Below, piece after piece: positions 35,559-43,377 of a stretch of DNA of 64,000 bases. Under the pieces are notes generated by a model that was not told where the DNA came from, searched no databases, and worked only from the letters and a program-made list of their open reading frames with translations. The stretch is from NCBI GenBank assembly GCA_035277145.1, contig DATELA010000050.1, positions 1 through 64,000 of the forward strand, written 5' to 3'. Each line of letters starts with the position of its first letter. The stretch's first letter is position 1. This stretch comes from DASRAP01 sp035277145 (GTDB lineage: Bacteria > Gemmatimonadota > Gemmatimonadetes > Gemmatimonadales > Gemmatimonadaceae). The translations under genes and the position numbers were made by a program.

Positions 35559-37268
35559 CTACTGCGCTCCGGCTAGCGGTTTGCGCGGAAGTTTCTGGTC
35601 TCGTTGCGCCGCTTGCCACGCGAACGCAGCGAGCACCGCAGCATTGAACTTCATGTCGTCCGGCTGAATGCGCTCGTACACGTCCTGATTGGTGTGATGT
35701 GTGCGGCTGCTGTAGTCGAGCGGATCCTGAATGAACTGGAAGCCCGGCAGGTTCACCGCGTCGAACGACAGGTGATCGGTGCCGCCGGTGTTGCCGATGG
35801 TGTTGGTCGACATCCCCATCGATTTGAACGGACCCATCCACGCATCAAAGATCGGTGCGACCGCGGGATTCGACTGCGCATACACGCCGCGAATCTTGCC
35901 CGTGCCGTTATCGAGATTGAAATACGCAGCGAACTTTGCTTGCTCTGGCGTGAAATGTTGTCCGGTGGAATCCGTGTAGCCAAAGTGCTGACGCACATAC
36001 GCGCGTGAGCCGAGGAGGCCCTGTTCTTCGCCGGTCCAGAGCGCGATGCGAATGGTACGGCGCGGCTGGAGGTTGAGCTTTTTGAGAATGCGCATGGCTT
36101 CGAGCATGACGCCCGAACCCGCTGCGTTGTCGGTTGCGCCTGTTCCTGAATGCCACGAATCGAAGTGGCCGCCGATCATGACGACTTCGTCTTTGAGCGC
36201 GGGATCAGTGCCGGGAATTTCGCCGACGACGTTCGCTTCGCTCGTGTTCTCGGGATAGAACTTGTTCTGCATGTCGAGCTCGAGCGTGACGGGCACGTTG
36301 CGTTCGAGCATGCGTGCGATGCGCCCGTACGATTCGGTTGCGACGTGCACAAACGGGACCTGCGGCGCGCCGCGCGCGCGCGAAGCGCCGTTGTCTGTCG
36401 CGATATCGCCGCCGACGCTGTTCGCGCCACCGCGTCCGCCCATCAGAATTGCGGCGACACCTTCGCGCTGCATCCAGCGGAGCGTGGTTGTGTCACCCGT
36501 GTTCAGACCGCCGCGACCACCACCACCGCCGCGACCACCCCGTCCGCCCGCGTTTGCGGCGGCCGCTGCAGCGGCTGCCTGCTGACAAACCGGTGACATC
36601 GCTGGAGGCGCTGCGTCGCCGGCGCGGCCACCACCAGCGCGACCGCCGCCCGCTCTGCCGCCGCCGGCACCGCCCGCCGGCGGAAGCGTCGCGGCTGCCA
36701 TGGTTGCGAGCGAGCTATCCGTACGCCGCGACGCGTACGAGTTGAACTCTGTGACGGGGTTCGTCGGTGCTCCCGTCGGGAGAATGAACGCGTTGCGCAG
36801 TTTGCCCGCGTACTTCTGCTGGAGTTCGGCGAAGCAATCGACCTGGACGCGAACGGCGGCACCGCTCACGCGTCCGTTCGTGCCCGCGGACCACGCGCGC
36901 GGCACGGCGTCGACGATGAACGGATTTGGCGACGTGGCGTTGAACGAGAAGCGCTCATTCGCCCAGCCGATTCCGGCCGGCGTGTCCCATGTCTCGAGGT
37001 GGACGTTGCTAAGTCCCCAGGACTTCATGGTCTCGACGGTCCAGTTGGCCGCCTTCTTCATGTTGGGTGACCAGGAGAGGCGCGGGCCGTGGACGTCGGT
37101 CAGCCAACTCATGATGTCCATGACCTGGGAGCGCTCGAGCGCTTCCGATTTGATGCGTTCGATAGTGGCGACGTCGACCTTTTCCTGCGCGTGAAGCGGC
37201 AGCCCGATCGCAATCACTGCGAAAGCAGCGACGAACGTGGCGGCGCGAGATCCTGCAAACAGCCTCAT
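35559..37268 (-). CDS. exported M28 family zinc aminopeptidase
   Basis: 569-residue exported protein, signal peptide residues 1-27 (ending PLHAQ), with a PA-like insertion domain and a C-terminal M28 peptidase domain. Zinc-ligand motifs are visible: GGHFDSWHSGTGATDNAAG, WTGEEQGLLGS and GNTGGTDHLSF. Between the N-terminal part and the PA region are unusual low-complexity tracts: three GGGRAG units (about residues 200-220) and a poly-Ala to GRGGRGGGGGRGG stretch (about 230-250). The ATG at 37268 has GGAG 8 bases upstream. Substrate likely peptides, from family. Confidence 0.9.
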   Translation of the reverse strand: MRLFAGSRAATFVAAFAVIAIGLPLHAQEKVDVATIERIKSEALERSQVMDIMSWLTDVHGPRLSWSPNMKKAANWTVETMKSWGLSNVHLETWDTPAGIGWANERFSFNATSPNPFIVDAVPRAWSAGTNGRVSGAAVRVQVDCFAELQQKYAGKLRNAFILPTGAPTNPVTEFNSYASRRTDSSLATMAAATLPPAGGAGGGRAGGGRAGGGRAGDAAPPAMSPVCQQAAAAAAAANAGGRGGRGGGGGRGGLNTGDTTTLRWMQREGVAAILMGGRGGANSVGGDIATDNGASRARGAPQVPFVHVATESYGRIARMLERNVPVTLELDMQNKFYPENTSEANVVGEIPGTDPALKDEVVMIGGHFDSWHSGTGATDNAAGSGVMLEAMRILKKLNLQPRRTIRIALWTGEEQGLLGSRAYVRQHFGYTDSTGQHFTPEQAKFAAYFNLDNGTGKIRGVYAQSNPAVAPIFDAWMGPFKSMGMSTNTIGNTGGTDHLSFDAVNLPGFQFIQDPLDYSSRTHHTNQDVYERIQPDDMKFNAAVLAAFAWQAAQRDQKLPRKPLAGAQ

Positions 37269-37346
37269 ATCGATAGCTCCGGCTTGGGGATCGAAGTTGG
37301 TGGAATGTAGACGCGTTCTGCCTGTAAGCCGTTGGAATGTAGCCAG

Positions 37347-37376
37347 TTGACTCTCTGATAGCTTTTTAGCTATCAT
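37347..37376 (+). promoter_or_regulatory. leaderless promoter with perfect palindromic operator
   Basis: TTGACT (37347-37352) and TATCAT (37371-37376) are spaced 18 bases. A perfect inverted repeat TGATAGCT-TTTT-AGCTATCA (37356-37375) fills the spacer and covers the -10 box. The ATG of the XRE gene (37383) is 7 bases after the -10, so the transcript would be leaderless. Binding of the XRE protein to this site to repress its own operon is the natural reading, but is inference. Confidence 0.65.
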
Positions 37377-37382
37377 CGGGCA

Positions 37383-37718
37383 ATGGCCAGTTCAGCTGCC
37401 GAACTGCTTCGCAACGCCCGCGTCCGGGCAAACCTGAGCCAGCGCGAGCTCGCGCGTCGCGCCGAAACGGCCCAGTCGGTGGTCGCGCGGATCGAATTGG
37501 GGGCGACGAGCCCGAGTTGGGACACGCTTTCGCGCCTGCTAGCAGCAACGGGACATGCGATCGAGCCCCAGCTCGACGCCGCGGACTCCGATTTTGGCGC
37601 GCTGCTCGCGGAAGTGCCGCGGATTCTCGCGCTGTCGCCGGAGGACCGGCTCCGCGAGCTGCGCAACGCCGATCGATTCGTCGCGAGCGCGCGCCGCGTG
37701 CCGGCTTCCAGCTCATGA
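37383..37718 (+). CDS. XRE family regulator, probable antitoxin
   Basis: 111-residue protein with a Cro/C1 helix-turn-helix at the N terminus (LLRNARVRANLSQRELARRAETAQSVVARIELGATSPSWDTLSRLLAATG, residues 8-57) and a C-terminal tail. It has no ribosome binding site and starts just behind its promoter/operator. The stop overlaps the start of the nucleotidyltransferase gene by 4 bases (ATGA), so the two proteins are co-translated. An XRE regulator paired with a nucleotidyltransferase-fold partner and a palindromic operator is a typical toxin-antitoxin layout. Confidence 0.85.
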   Translation: MASSAAELLRNARVRANLSQRELARRAETAQSVVARIELGATSPSWDTLSRLLAATGHAIEPQLDAADSDFGALLAEVPRILALSPEDRLRELRNADRFVASARRVPASSS

Positions 37719-38251
37719 CGACGCCCGCGCGGCCGAGCGCGTCGGTAAAAGGCGTCGCGGAACCGGCTGCGTTTCATCCGGAGCGTCTCGTTGCAGTGCT
37801 TGGCCGATTCAAAGTGCGATACGTACTCGCGGGTACGGTTGCCGCGCGCTTGCAAGGATTCCCGTGGATGACGTCCGTTGCGGAACTCGTGCCGGCTGTG
37901 GATCCGCAAAACTTCGAGGCACTCGTCAGCGCGCTCAAGCACGTGAACGCGCGCATCTATACAGATGGGACGCCCGACGGACTGCCCTTTGAGCTGAGCG
38001 CGGACGCACTCACCGGGGCGGAACGCTGGAGCTTCGTCACGTCGTGCGGGCGCGTGGACCTGACGTTCCGTCCGCGCGGCGTCGATGGATTCGGTGCACT
38101 TTCAGAGCGCGCCATTCGCTTCACGTTGCACAGCGACGCGATTCTCGTCGCGTCGCTGGACGATCTGCTTCGGATGCGGGAAGCAGTTGGAGGAATGCAG
38201 GACAAGTATGAGATAGCGGTGTTGCGAGAGTTGGTGAAAAGGCAGCTGTGA
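37715..38251 (+). CDS. nucleotidyltransferase-fold protein, probable toxin partner of the XRE regulator
   Basis: 178-residue protein of the small nucleotidyltransferase-like group: VRYVLAGTVAARLQGFPW near residue 35, then EALVSALKHVNARIYTD, and a late VASLDDLLRMREAVGGMQDKYEIAVLRELV helix that is characteristic of AbiEii-like and related MNT proteins (DLL..K...R.KD). The usual DxD pair after the first motif is degenerate (VAELVPAVDP), so catalytic activity is uncertain. It starts at 37715, inside the XRE stop. Toxicity is inference from arrangement. Confidence 0.7.
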   Translation: MTTPARPSASVKGVAEPAAFHPERLVAVLGRFKVRYVLAGTVAARLQGFPWMTSVAELVPAVDPQNFEALVSALKHVNARIYTDGTPDGLPFELSADALTGAERWSFVTSCGRVDLTFRPRGVDGFGALSERAIRFTLHSDAILVASLDDLLRMREAVGGMQDKYEIAVLRELVKRQL

Positions 38252-38275
38252 GCTGTGAGCCCTGAGCCCCGAGCC
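38249..38275 (+). repeat. TGAGCC-type word repeat
   Basis: The words CTGTGAGC, TGTGAGCCCTGAGCC and CCGAGCC follow the nucleotidyltransferase stop and end at the ATG of the MBL gene. The family is the same as at 24930-24984; both copies abut genes of nucleotidyltransferase-fold proteins. Confidence 0.65.
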
Positions 38276-38277
38276 AT

Positions 38278-39204
38278 ATGAAAGCGAGTGTCGTCATCAT
38301 TCTCGCTATTGCCGCCGCGATCACATTCAGCGCGGCGCACGCGAATCATCTGCCAACACAAGCGGTCGTCACGCAGGTCGTGATGCTTGGGACGGGAACG
38401 CCGAACGCTGATCCCGAACGCTCCGGACCCGCAGTCGCAATTGTGCGCGGCACGAACTCGTATCTCGTCGATGCAGGACCGGGTGTTGTGCGTCGCGCGT
38501 CGGCAGCGGCGCGGACCGGAATTGTTGCGCTGCAGATGCCGCGATTGCGCACGGTGTTCATCACGCACTTGCACTCCGATCACACGCTCGGACTTCCGGA
38601 TCTCATCTATTCGCCGTGGGTGCTCGAGCGCACGCATCCGCTGCAGGTGTACGGCCCGCCGGGGACCAAGGCAATGGTCGAGCATCTCCAGGCAGCGTAC
38701 GACGCCGACGTGCGCAATCGCCTCGACGGACTCGAGCCCGCGAACGAAACGGGCTATAAAGTGAACGTCACCGAGGTCTCGCACGGCTTTGTGTTTCGCG
38801 ACAGCGTGATGGTCGTGCGTGCGTTCGAAGTTCCTCACGGTGACTGGAAGCAGGCCTTTGGCTATCGATTCGAATCAGCCGATCGCACCATCGTCGTTTC
38901 CGGAGACACGCGCGCGAGTGACAGCGTGATTACCGCGTGCAACGGGTGCGACGTGCTCGTGCACGAGGTCTACTCGTCTACCGGCTACCAGACGCGGCCA
39001 CCAGAGTGGCAGCGCTATCACGCGCGTGCACACACGTCGACTGAACAACTCGCGGCAATTGCAACTCGTGCAAAGCCAAAACTCCTGGTGCTCTATCATC
39101 AGTTGTTCTGGGGAACCGACGACGACGGTTTGTTGCGCGAGATGAGCGTGTACGGGTACCGTGGCCGTGTTGAGTCGGGAAAAGATCTTGCGGTATATCG
39201 ATGA
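38278..39204 (+). CDS. exported metallo-beta-lactamase-fold hydrolase (RNase Z-like)
   Basis: 308-residue protein with an N-terminal signal segment (residues 1-22, ending SAAHA) and an MBL fold. Metal ligands: VFITHLHSDHTLGLPDL (HxHxDH), the GDT motif in IVVSGDTRASDS, and a late His in RYHARAHTS. The sequence resembles the exported RNase-Z-like/arylsulfatase-type MBL group more than lactamases. A second-shell VVMLGTGTPNADP start strand supports this. The stop overlaps by 4 bases an alternative start of the PQQ dehydrogenase gene. Confidence 0.88.
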   Translation: MKASVVIILAIAAAITFSAAHANHLPTQAVVTQVVMLGTGTPNADPERSGPAVAIVRGTNSYLVDAGPGVVRRASAAARTGIVALQMPRLRTVFITHLHSDHTLGLPDLIYSPWVLERTHPLQVYGPPGTKAMVEHLQAAYDADVRNRLDGLEPANETGYKVNVTEVSHGFVFRDSVMVVRAFEVPHGDWKQAFGYRFESADRTIVVSGDTRASDSVITACNGCDVLVHEVYSSTGYQTRPPEWQRYHARAHTSTEQLAAIATRAKPKLLVLYHQLFWGTDDDGLLREMSVYGYRGRVESGKDLAVYR

Positions 39205-39250
39205 GACGAGAAGACGAGAAGACGCGAAGACGAGATCACGAGATGACGAA
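39202..39250 (+). repeat. 8-bp tandem repeat (AGACGAGA) at the start of the PQQ dehydrogenase gene
   Basis: Six to seven copies of the unit AGACGAGA with variants (AGACGCGA, TCACGAGA, TGACGAAG) lie exactly at the junction of two genes. They encode MRREDEKTRRRDHE if translation begins at 39201. The same unit is at 3061-3117. Confidence 0.85.
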
Positions 39251-41195
39251 GAGACGCGTGCTGTATCTCGGGACGCTGGCCATCGGGATCGCGCTGGTCG
39301 CTGCTGCGCAGCAGTCGCGATCCTCTGTCGATTGGCCGAGCTACGGCAATGACGCTGGCGGACTCAAATACTCGCCGATCGCAGACATCAATCGCGATAA
39401 CGTCGCGCGGCTGGACACCGTGTTCACGTGGAGCGCGAACGAACGCAACATCGCCGCGAGTGAAGGTCAGAAGTCCGCGCGTCCGGGACAATTCCAGGCA
39501 ACGCCGCTCGCGATTCGTGACACGCTGTATTTCCCCACGGCGTTCAACCGCGTGATCGCGCTCGACGCGGCGAGCGGACGCGAACTGTGGTCATTCGACC
39601 CGCAACCGTGGAAGACGTACGGGCAACCGAGCAACGGTACCGGATTCGTGCACCGCGGTGTTGCGACGTGGACGAATGGACGTGAGCGTCGCGTGTTCAT
39701 CAATTCGCGTTGGCGATTGATTGCGCTCGATGCGTCGACGGGAAAACCAATTCCATCGTTCGGCACAAACGGCGAAGTCGATCTCACCGCGGGGTTGTCG
39801 CGCGCGATTCGCAAAGAGCACTACACCAACACGTCGCCGCCCGTCGTGTGGGGCGATGTCGTCATACTCGGCAATGGTGTTGGCGATCGCCTGATGTATC
39901 GCGGCGATCCGCCCGGCGACATTCAGGCGTTCAACGTGCGCACCGGTGCGCGCGTGTGGCGATTCAAAACCGTGCCCGAATCCGGCGAGCCGGGCAACGA
40001 CACCTGGAAAGACGAATCGTGGAAGTACGTCGGCCACACGAATGCGTGGGCACCGTTCACCGTCGACAGTACGCGCGGGCTCGTGTATCTGCCGATCGGT
40101 ACGCCGACCAATGATTGGTACGGCGGCGAGCGCAAAGGCGCGAACCTCTACGCGGAATCGATCGTGTGTCTGGATGCGCGCACGGGGAAACTCGTGTGGC
40201 ATTTTCAGATCGCGCATCACGGTTTGTGGGACTACGATCTGCCCGCACCGCCGAACCTGCTGACGATCACGCACGAAGGCCGGCGCGTCGACGTTGTTGC
40301 AGTTCCCACAAAACAGGGATTGTTGTTCGTGTTCGATCGCGTGACCGGCAAACCGATCTGGCCAATCGAAGAACGTGCGGTGCCGAAGAGCGATGTGCCG
40401 GGCGAAGAGTCGTGGCCGACGCAGCCGATTCCAACGAAGCCAGCGCCGTATGCGCAGCAAGGATTCACACGCGACGACGTGATCGATTTCACGCCGGAGA
40501 TCAAAGCAGCAGCGTTGCGCTCGCTCGAAGGACGGCGGCTTGGTCCGATGTACACGCCCCCTTCATTAGAAGGGACGGTGACGGTGCCCGGATCGATTGG
40601 CGGGTCGGGTTGGGGCGGTGCATCGGTCGATCCACGCACCGGATGGATCTACATCAAAGCGACGAATTCACCGGCGTTGTGGACGATTCGGAAACGCGAA
40701 GCGCCGAGCGACACGGTAGATGGTGCGTACGCCGTGGACCTCGGCAATTCATCGCTGGGCGTTTCGATGCGCGATGGACCGGAAGGCACAGCACGCGGGG
40801 GCGGCGGTTCGTTACCGATCAACAAGCCGCCGTACGGCACGCTCACCGCAATCGATCTCAATACCGGCGACACGAAGTGGACGATTCCAATCGGCGACAA
40901 CGCGAGCGTGCGCAATCATCCCGCGTTGCGTGGTGTCGCGCTTCCCGAACGACTCGGCGTTTCAGGTTCGCCAGGTTCGCTCGTTACTGGTGGGGGGCTC
41001 GTGTTTTCGACCGGCGGCGGACGCGTGCTGTACGCGATCGACTCGCAAACGGGGCGCGAAGTCTGGTCGTACGATCTCGGGCAAGTCGCCTACGCAAATC
41101 CGATGACGTATCGCACGCGTGGCGGGCGACAGTTCATCGTGATCGCGACAGGCAGTGGCGCGAATCAGAAGCTCGTTGCGTTCGCATTGAAGTAG
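39243..41195 (+). CDS. exported PQQ-dependent dehydrogenase (quinoprotein)
   Basis: About 650-residue exported quinoprotein: signal peptide residues 1-22 from the ATG at 39243, then an eight-bladed PQQ propeller with tryptophan-docking type repeats (WPSYGNDAGGLKYSPIADI, GRELWSFDP, GARVWRFKTV, GWGGASVDPRTGWIYI, GREVWSYDLG). No heme-binding CxxCH is seen, so electrons likely go to quinone or a separate cytochrome. Sequence style matches the glucose/sorbosone-type PQQ dehydrogenases; substrate unknown. An in-frame ATG at 39201 would add 14 residues encoded by the tandem repeat. No PQQ biosynthesis genes are in the window. Confidence 0.88.
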   Translation: MTKRRVLYLGTLAIGIALVAAAQQSRSSVDWPSYGNDAGGLKYSPIADINRDNVARLDTVFTWSANERNIAASEGQKSARPGQFQATPLAIRDTLYFPTAFNRVIALDAASGRELWSFDPQPWKTYGQPSNGTGFVHRGVATWTNGRERRVFINSRWRLIALDASTGKPIPSFGTNGEVDLTAGLSRAIRKEHYTNTSPPVVWGDVVILGNGVGDRLMYRGDPPGDIQAFNVRTGARVWRFKTVPESGEPGNDTWKDESWKYVGHTNAWAPFTVDSTRGLVYLPIGTPTNDWYGGERKGANLYAESIVCLDARTGKLVWHFQIAHHGLWDYDLPAPPNLLTITHEGRRVDVVAVPTKQGLLFVFDRVTGKPIWPIEERAVPKSDVPGEESWPTQPIPTKPAPYAQQGFTRDDVIDFTPEIKAAALRSLEGRRLGPMYTPPSLEGTVTVPGSIGGSGWGGASVDPRTGWIYIKATNSPALWTIRKREAPSDTVDGAYAVDLGNSSLGVSMRDGPEGTARGGGGSLPINKPPYGTLTAIDLNTGDTKWTIPIGDNASVRNHPALRGVALPERLGVSGSPGSLVTGGGLVFSTGGGRVLYAIDSQTGREVWSYDLGQVAYANPMTYRTRGGRQFIVIATGSGANQKLVAFALK

Positions 41196-41330
41196 CAACG
41201 ACACGACAAACCACGGATGACACGGATAAACACGGACGAGCACGGATACTACAAAGCATTTGTTTGCTGTTGCCGTATCCGTGGTGATCCGTGCCGATCC
41301 GTGTGATCCGTGGACTGCAGTTGTCGTACC
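41196..41330. repeat. CACGGAT word repeat folded as a long hairpin between convergent genes
   Basis: The left arm (41201-41250) has CCACGGATGACACGGATAAACACGGACGAGCACGGATAC-type words; the right arm (41275-41327) has the complementary TATCCGTGGTGATCCGTG words. The outer ACGACAA/TTGTCGT ends also pair. It fills the gap between the PQQ dehydrogenase and convergent SGNH hydrolase genes and probably acts as a two-way terminator. Confidence 0.8.
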
Positions 41331-41333
41331 CGG

Positions 41334-42086
41334 TTACTTCCGACCAAGCAATTCCAGGAACGTCGGCATGACTGCGGCAGCCCAGATCTCATAGCCTTTC
41401 GCCGACGGATGCAAACCGTCGGGCATGACTTCCGCTGAGATCGAGCCATCGGGCTGCAGGAACTTGTCGCCGATATCCATGTAGCGGACGAACTTTCCGT
41501 CATCGAGTTTGGCGATGATGGCGTTCACCGCTTTGATCGGCTTTCGTTGCGGCGCAGTGTCAGCCGCACCGCGCGGGAAAATGCCGAGCAGCAGCACTTT
41601 TGCTTCCGGGAACTTCGCGCGGAACTTCGTCACGATGGCCGTGATTCCTTCAGCGATCTGTTCCGGTGTGTTGCCAGGGTTTCGTCCGCCGAGGTTGTTC
41701 GTGCCGATCATGAGCATCATGAGCTTCGGCGTGTAGCCCTCGAGTTCGCCGTTCTCCATGCGCCACAGCACGCCTTGTGTGCGGTCGCCGGCGATGCCGA
41801 AGTTGGCGCACTTGAGTCCGCCGAAATTCTTGTCGTATTCGGCGACGCCACGGTTACGCCACCAATCGGTGATCGAGTCGCCCATCAAGAGGCAATCGAT
41901 GTCGCCTTTCTTGGCGATCTCGACGAACGCTTCGTGCCGCTGCGGCTGGAACGGCGTGGGAATGATGGCGGTGTTTTGCGCAGGCGGCGTCGCGGTCGCG
42001 GTGGCGCCCTGGCCATGCAACGAAATCGCCGGCGCGGTGAGCAGCAGCGCGGCAAGTGCGAACGCGAAAATCGGACGTGCCTTCAT
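41334..42086 (-). CDS. exported SGNH/GDSL-type esterase
   Basis: 250-residue exported hydrolase with signal peptide (residues 1-25). SGNH blocks are all visible: block I LLMGDSITDWW (nucleophile Ser), block III MIGTNNLGG (Asn), and block V DGLHPSAKGYEIWA (Asp and His). It is close to the PAF-acetylhydrolase-like bacterial enzymes that deacetylate sugars or glycans. The ATG at 42086 has GGAGG upstream. Substrate unknown. Confidence 0.9.
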   Translation of the reverse strand: MKARPIFAFALAALLLTAPAISLHGQGATATATPPAQNTAIIPTPFQPQRHEAFVEIAKKGDIDCLLMGDSITDWWRNRGVAEYDKNFGGLKCANFGIAGDRTQGVLWRMENGELEGYTPKLMMLMIGTNNLGGRNPGNTPEQIAEGITAIVTKFRAKFPEAKVLLLGIFPRGAADTAPQRKPIKAVNAIIAKLDDGKFVRYMDIGDKFLQPDGSISAEVMPDGLHPSAKGYEIWAAAVMPTFLELLGRK

Positions 42087-42151
42087 GATTCCTCCACTCG
42101 GTGAGACTTCCGGTCGCTCAATGATGCGCTGACCCGTAATTTCTTGCCACC

Positions 42152-43249
42152 ATGAACACGAATACTGTTCGCGCGGCGGTGATTCCGAAACCCAACGCGC
42201 GCGTTGAAATGCGCGAATTACCGTGGCCTACGCTCGACGCCGGCTCGGCGATGTTGCGCACGCAGTTCAGTGAAGTGTGCGGAACAGATGTTCATGTTCA
42301 TCACGGAAAACTGAGTGGTGTTCCGTATCCGCTCGTTCCCGGTCACGTGTCGATCGGGCATCTCGCGGCGATTCGCGGAACCATCACGGACATCGAAGGG
42401 AACGCGTTCAAAGAAGGCGACCTCGTCACGTTTCTCGATGTGCACGAGACGTGCGGGCGTTGTCATGAATGTCTGGTGACGAAGCAGACGACGCGTTGTC
42501 CGAGCCGAAAAGTGTACGGCATCACGTACGGCGCGAATGACGGCCCGCTTGGCGGATGGGCGGACTACATATGGATGAAGCCGGGGGTAAAGCTGCTGCG
42601 CATTCCGGCGACGATGGACGCGGCGAGCTTCATCGCGGGTGGGTGCGGGCTTGTAACGTCGATGCATGCGATCGAGCGCGGTGACGTTCGGCTTGGTTCA
42701 TCTGTTGCTGTGCTTGGTGCAGGCCCGGTTGGAATTGCCGCCGCTGCACTCGCGCGAATGTCGGGCGCGGATCCGGTGATCGTGATTGGCGCGCCGGAAT
42801 CTCGGCTCACGTTCGCGAAGCAGATGGGCGCGACGCACACGTTCGATCTTGCGATTCCGCCGGCGGAGCGCGTGTCACAAGTGCGCGGAATGCTTGGCGG
42901 CCGTGGCGTTGATGTCGTGATTGAAGCGGCGGGAGATCCGCGCGCGGTCACTGATGCGTTGGATCTTGTGCGCGATGGTGGTCGTGTGGTGATCGCAGGC
43001 CAGTACACGGATCACGGAGACGTGCCGCTGAATCCGCACCGGCAGATCAATCGCAAGCACGTGGAGATTCGTGGGTGCTGGGGCAGCGACTACTCGCACT
43101 TTCATCGCGCAGTGCAATTTTTGTCGTCGATTGGCGGGAAGCTGCCGTGGACGGCGGCGATCAGCCGCAAATACTCGCTCGAGGAGACGAACGAGGCGCT
43201 GGCTGCTGTGGAGTCGCGGGCAGTCGTGAAAGCCATCGTCGCTCCGTAG
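42152..43249 (+). CDS. zinc-dependent medium-chain alcohol dehydrogenase
   Basis: 365-residue MDR-family enzyme. The catalytic zinc site is in SEVCGTDVHVHHGKL and VPGHVSIGHL; structural zinc cysteines are in ETCGRCHECLVTKQTTRC; the NAD(P) fold is VAVLGAGPVGIAAAALA. In VPGHVSIGHL a Val replaces the usual Glu of the GHE motif, a notable change in the second shell of the metal site. Substrate is unknown; relatives act on secondary alcohols, polyols or sorbitol-like sugars. It is divergent from the SGNH esterase gene. Confidence 0.88.
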   Translation: MNTNTVRAAVIPKPNARVEMRELPWPTLDAGSAMLRTQFSEVCGTDVHVHHGKLSGVPYPLVPGHVSIGHLAAIRGTITDIEGNAFKEGDLVTFLDVHETCGRCHECLVTKQTTRCPSRKVYGITYGANDGPLGGWADYIWMKPGVKLLRIPATMDAASFIAGGCGLVTSMHAIERGDVRLGSSVAVLGAGPVGIAAAALARMSGADPVIVIGAPESRLTFAKQMGATHTFDLAIPPAERVSQVRGMLGGRGVDVVIEAAGDPRAVTDALDLVRDGGRVVIAGQYTDHGDVPLNPHRQINRKHVEIRGCWGSDYSHFHRAVQFLSSIGGKLPWTAAISRKYSLEETNEALAAVESRAVVKAIVAP

Positions 43250-43258
43250 GGTGCCGTA

Positions 43259-43325
43259 ACTACGAATCGCGGAACACGCGGATAACTGCCGCGGACGAGC
43301 GCGGAAACTGCAACTGCAACTACAG
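43259..43325. repeat. CGCGGA word repeat between convergent genes
   Basis: The words CGCGGAACA, CGCGGATAACTGC, CGCGGACGAG and CGCGGAAACTGC, then AACTGCAACTGCAAC, run head to tail in the 128-base gap between the alcohol dehydrogenase and DUF4105 genes. The structure is the same as the CACGGAT family but with a different core word. Confidence 0.75.
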
Positions 43326-43377
43326 ATTCTTTGGTAACTGCGCGCGCTCTGCATGGTTCGGCGCGCGTTTGGCTTTG

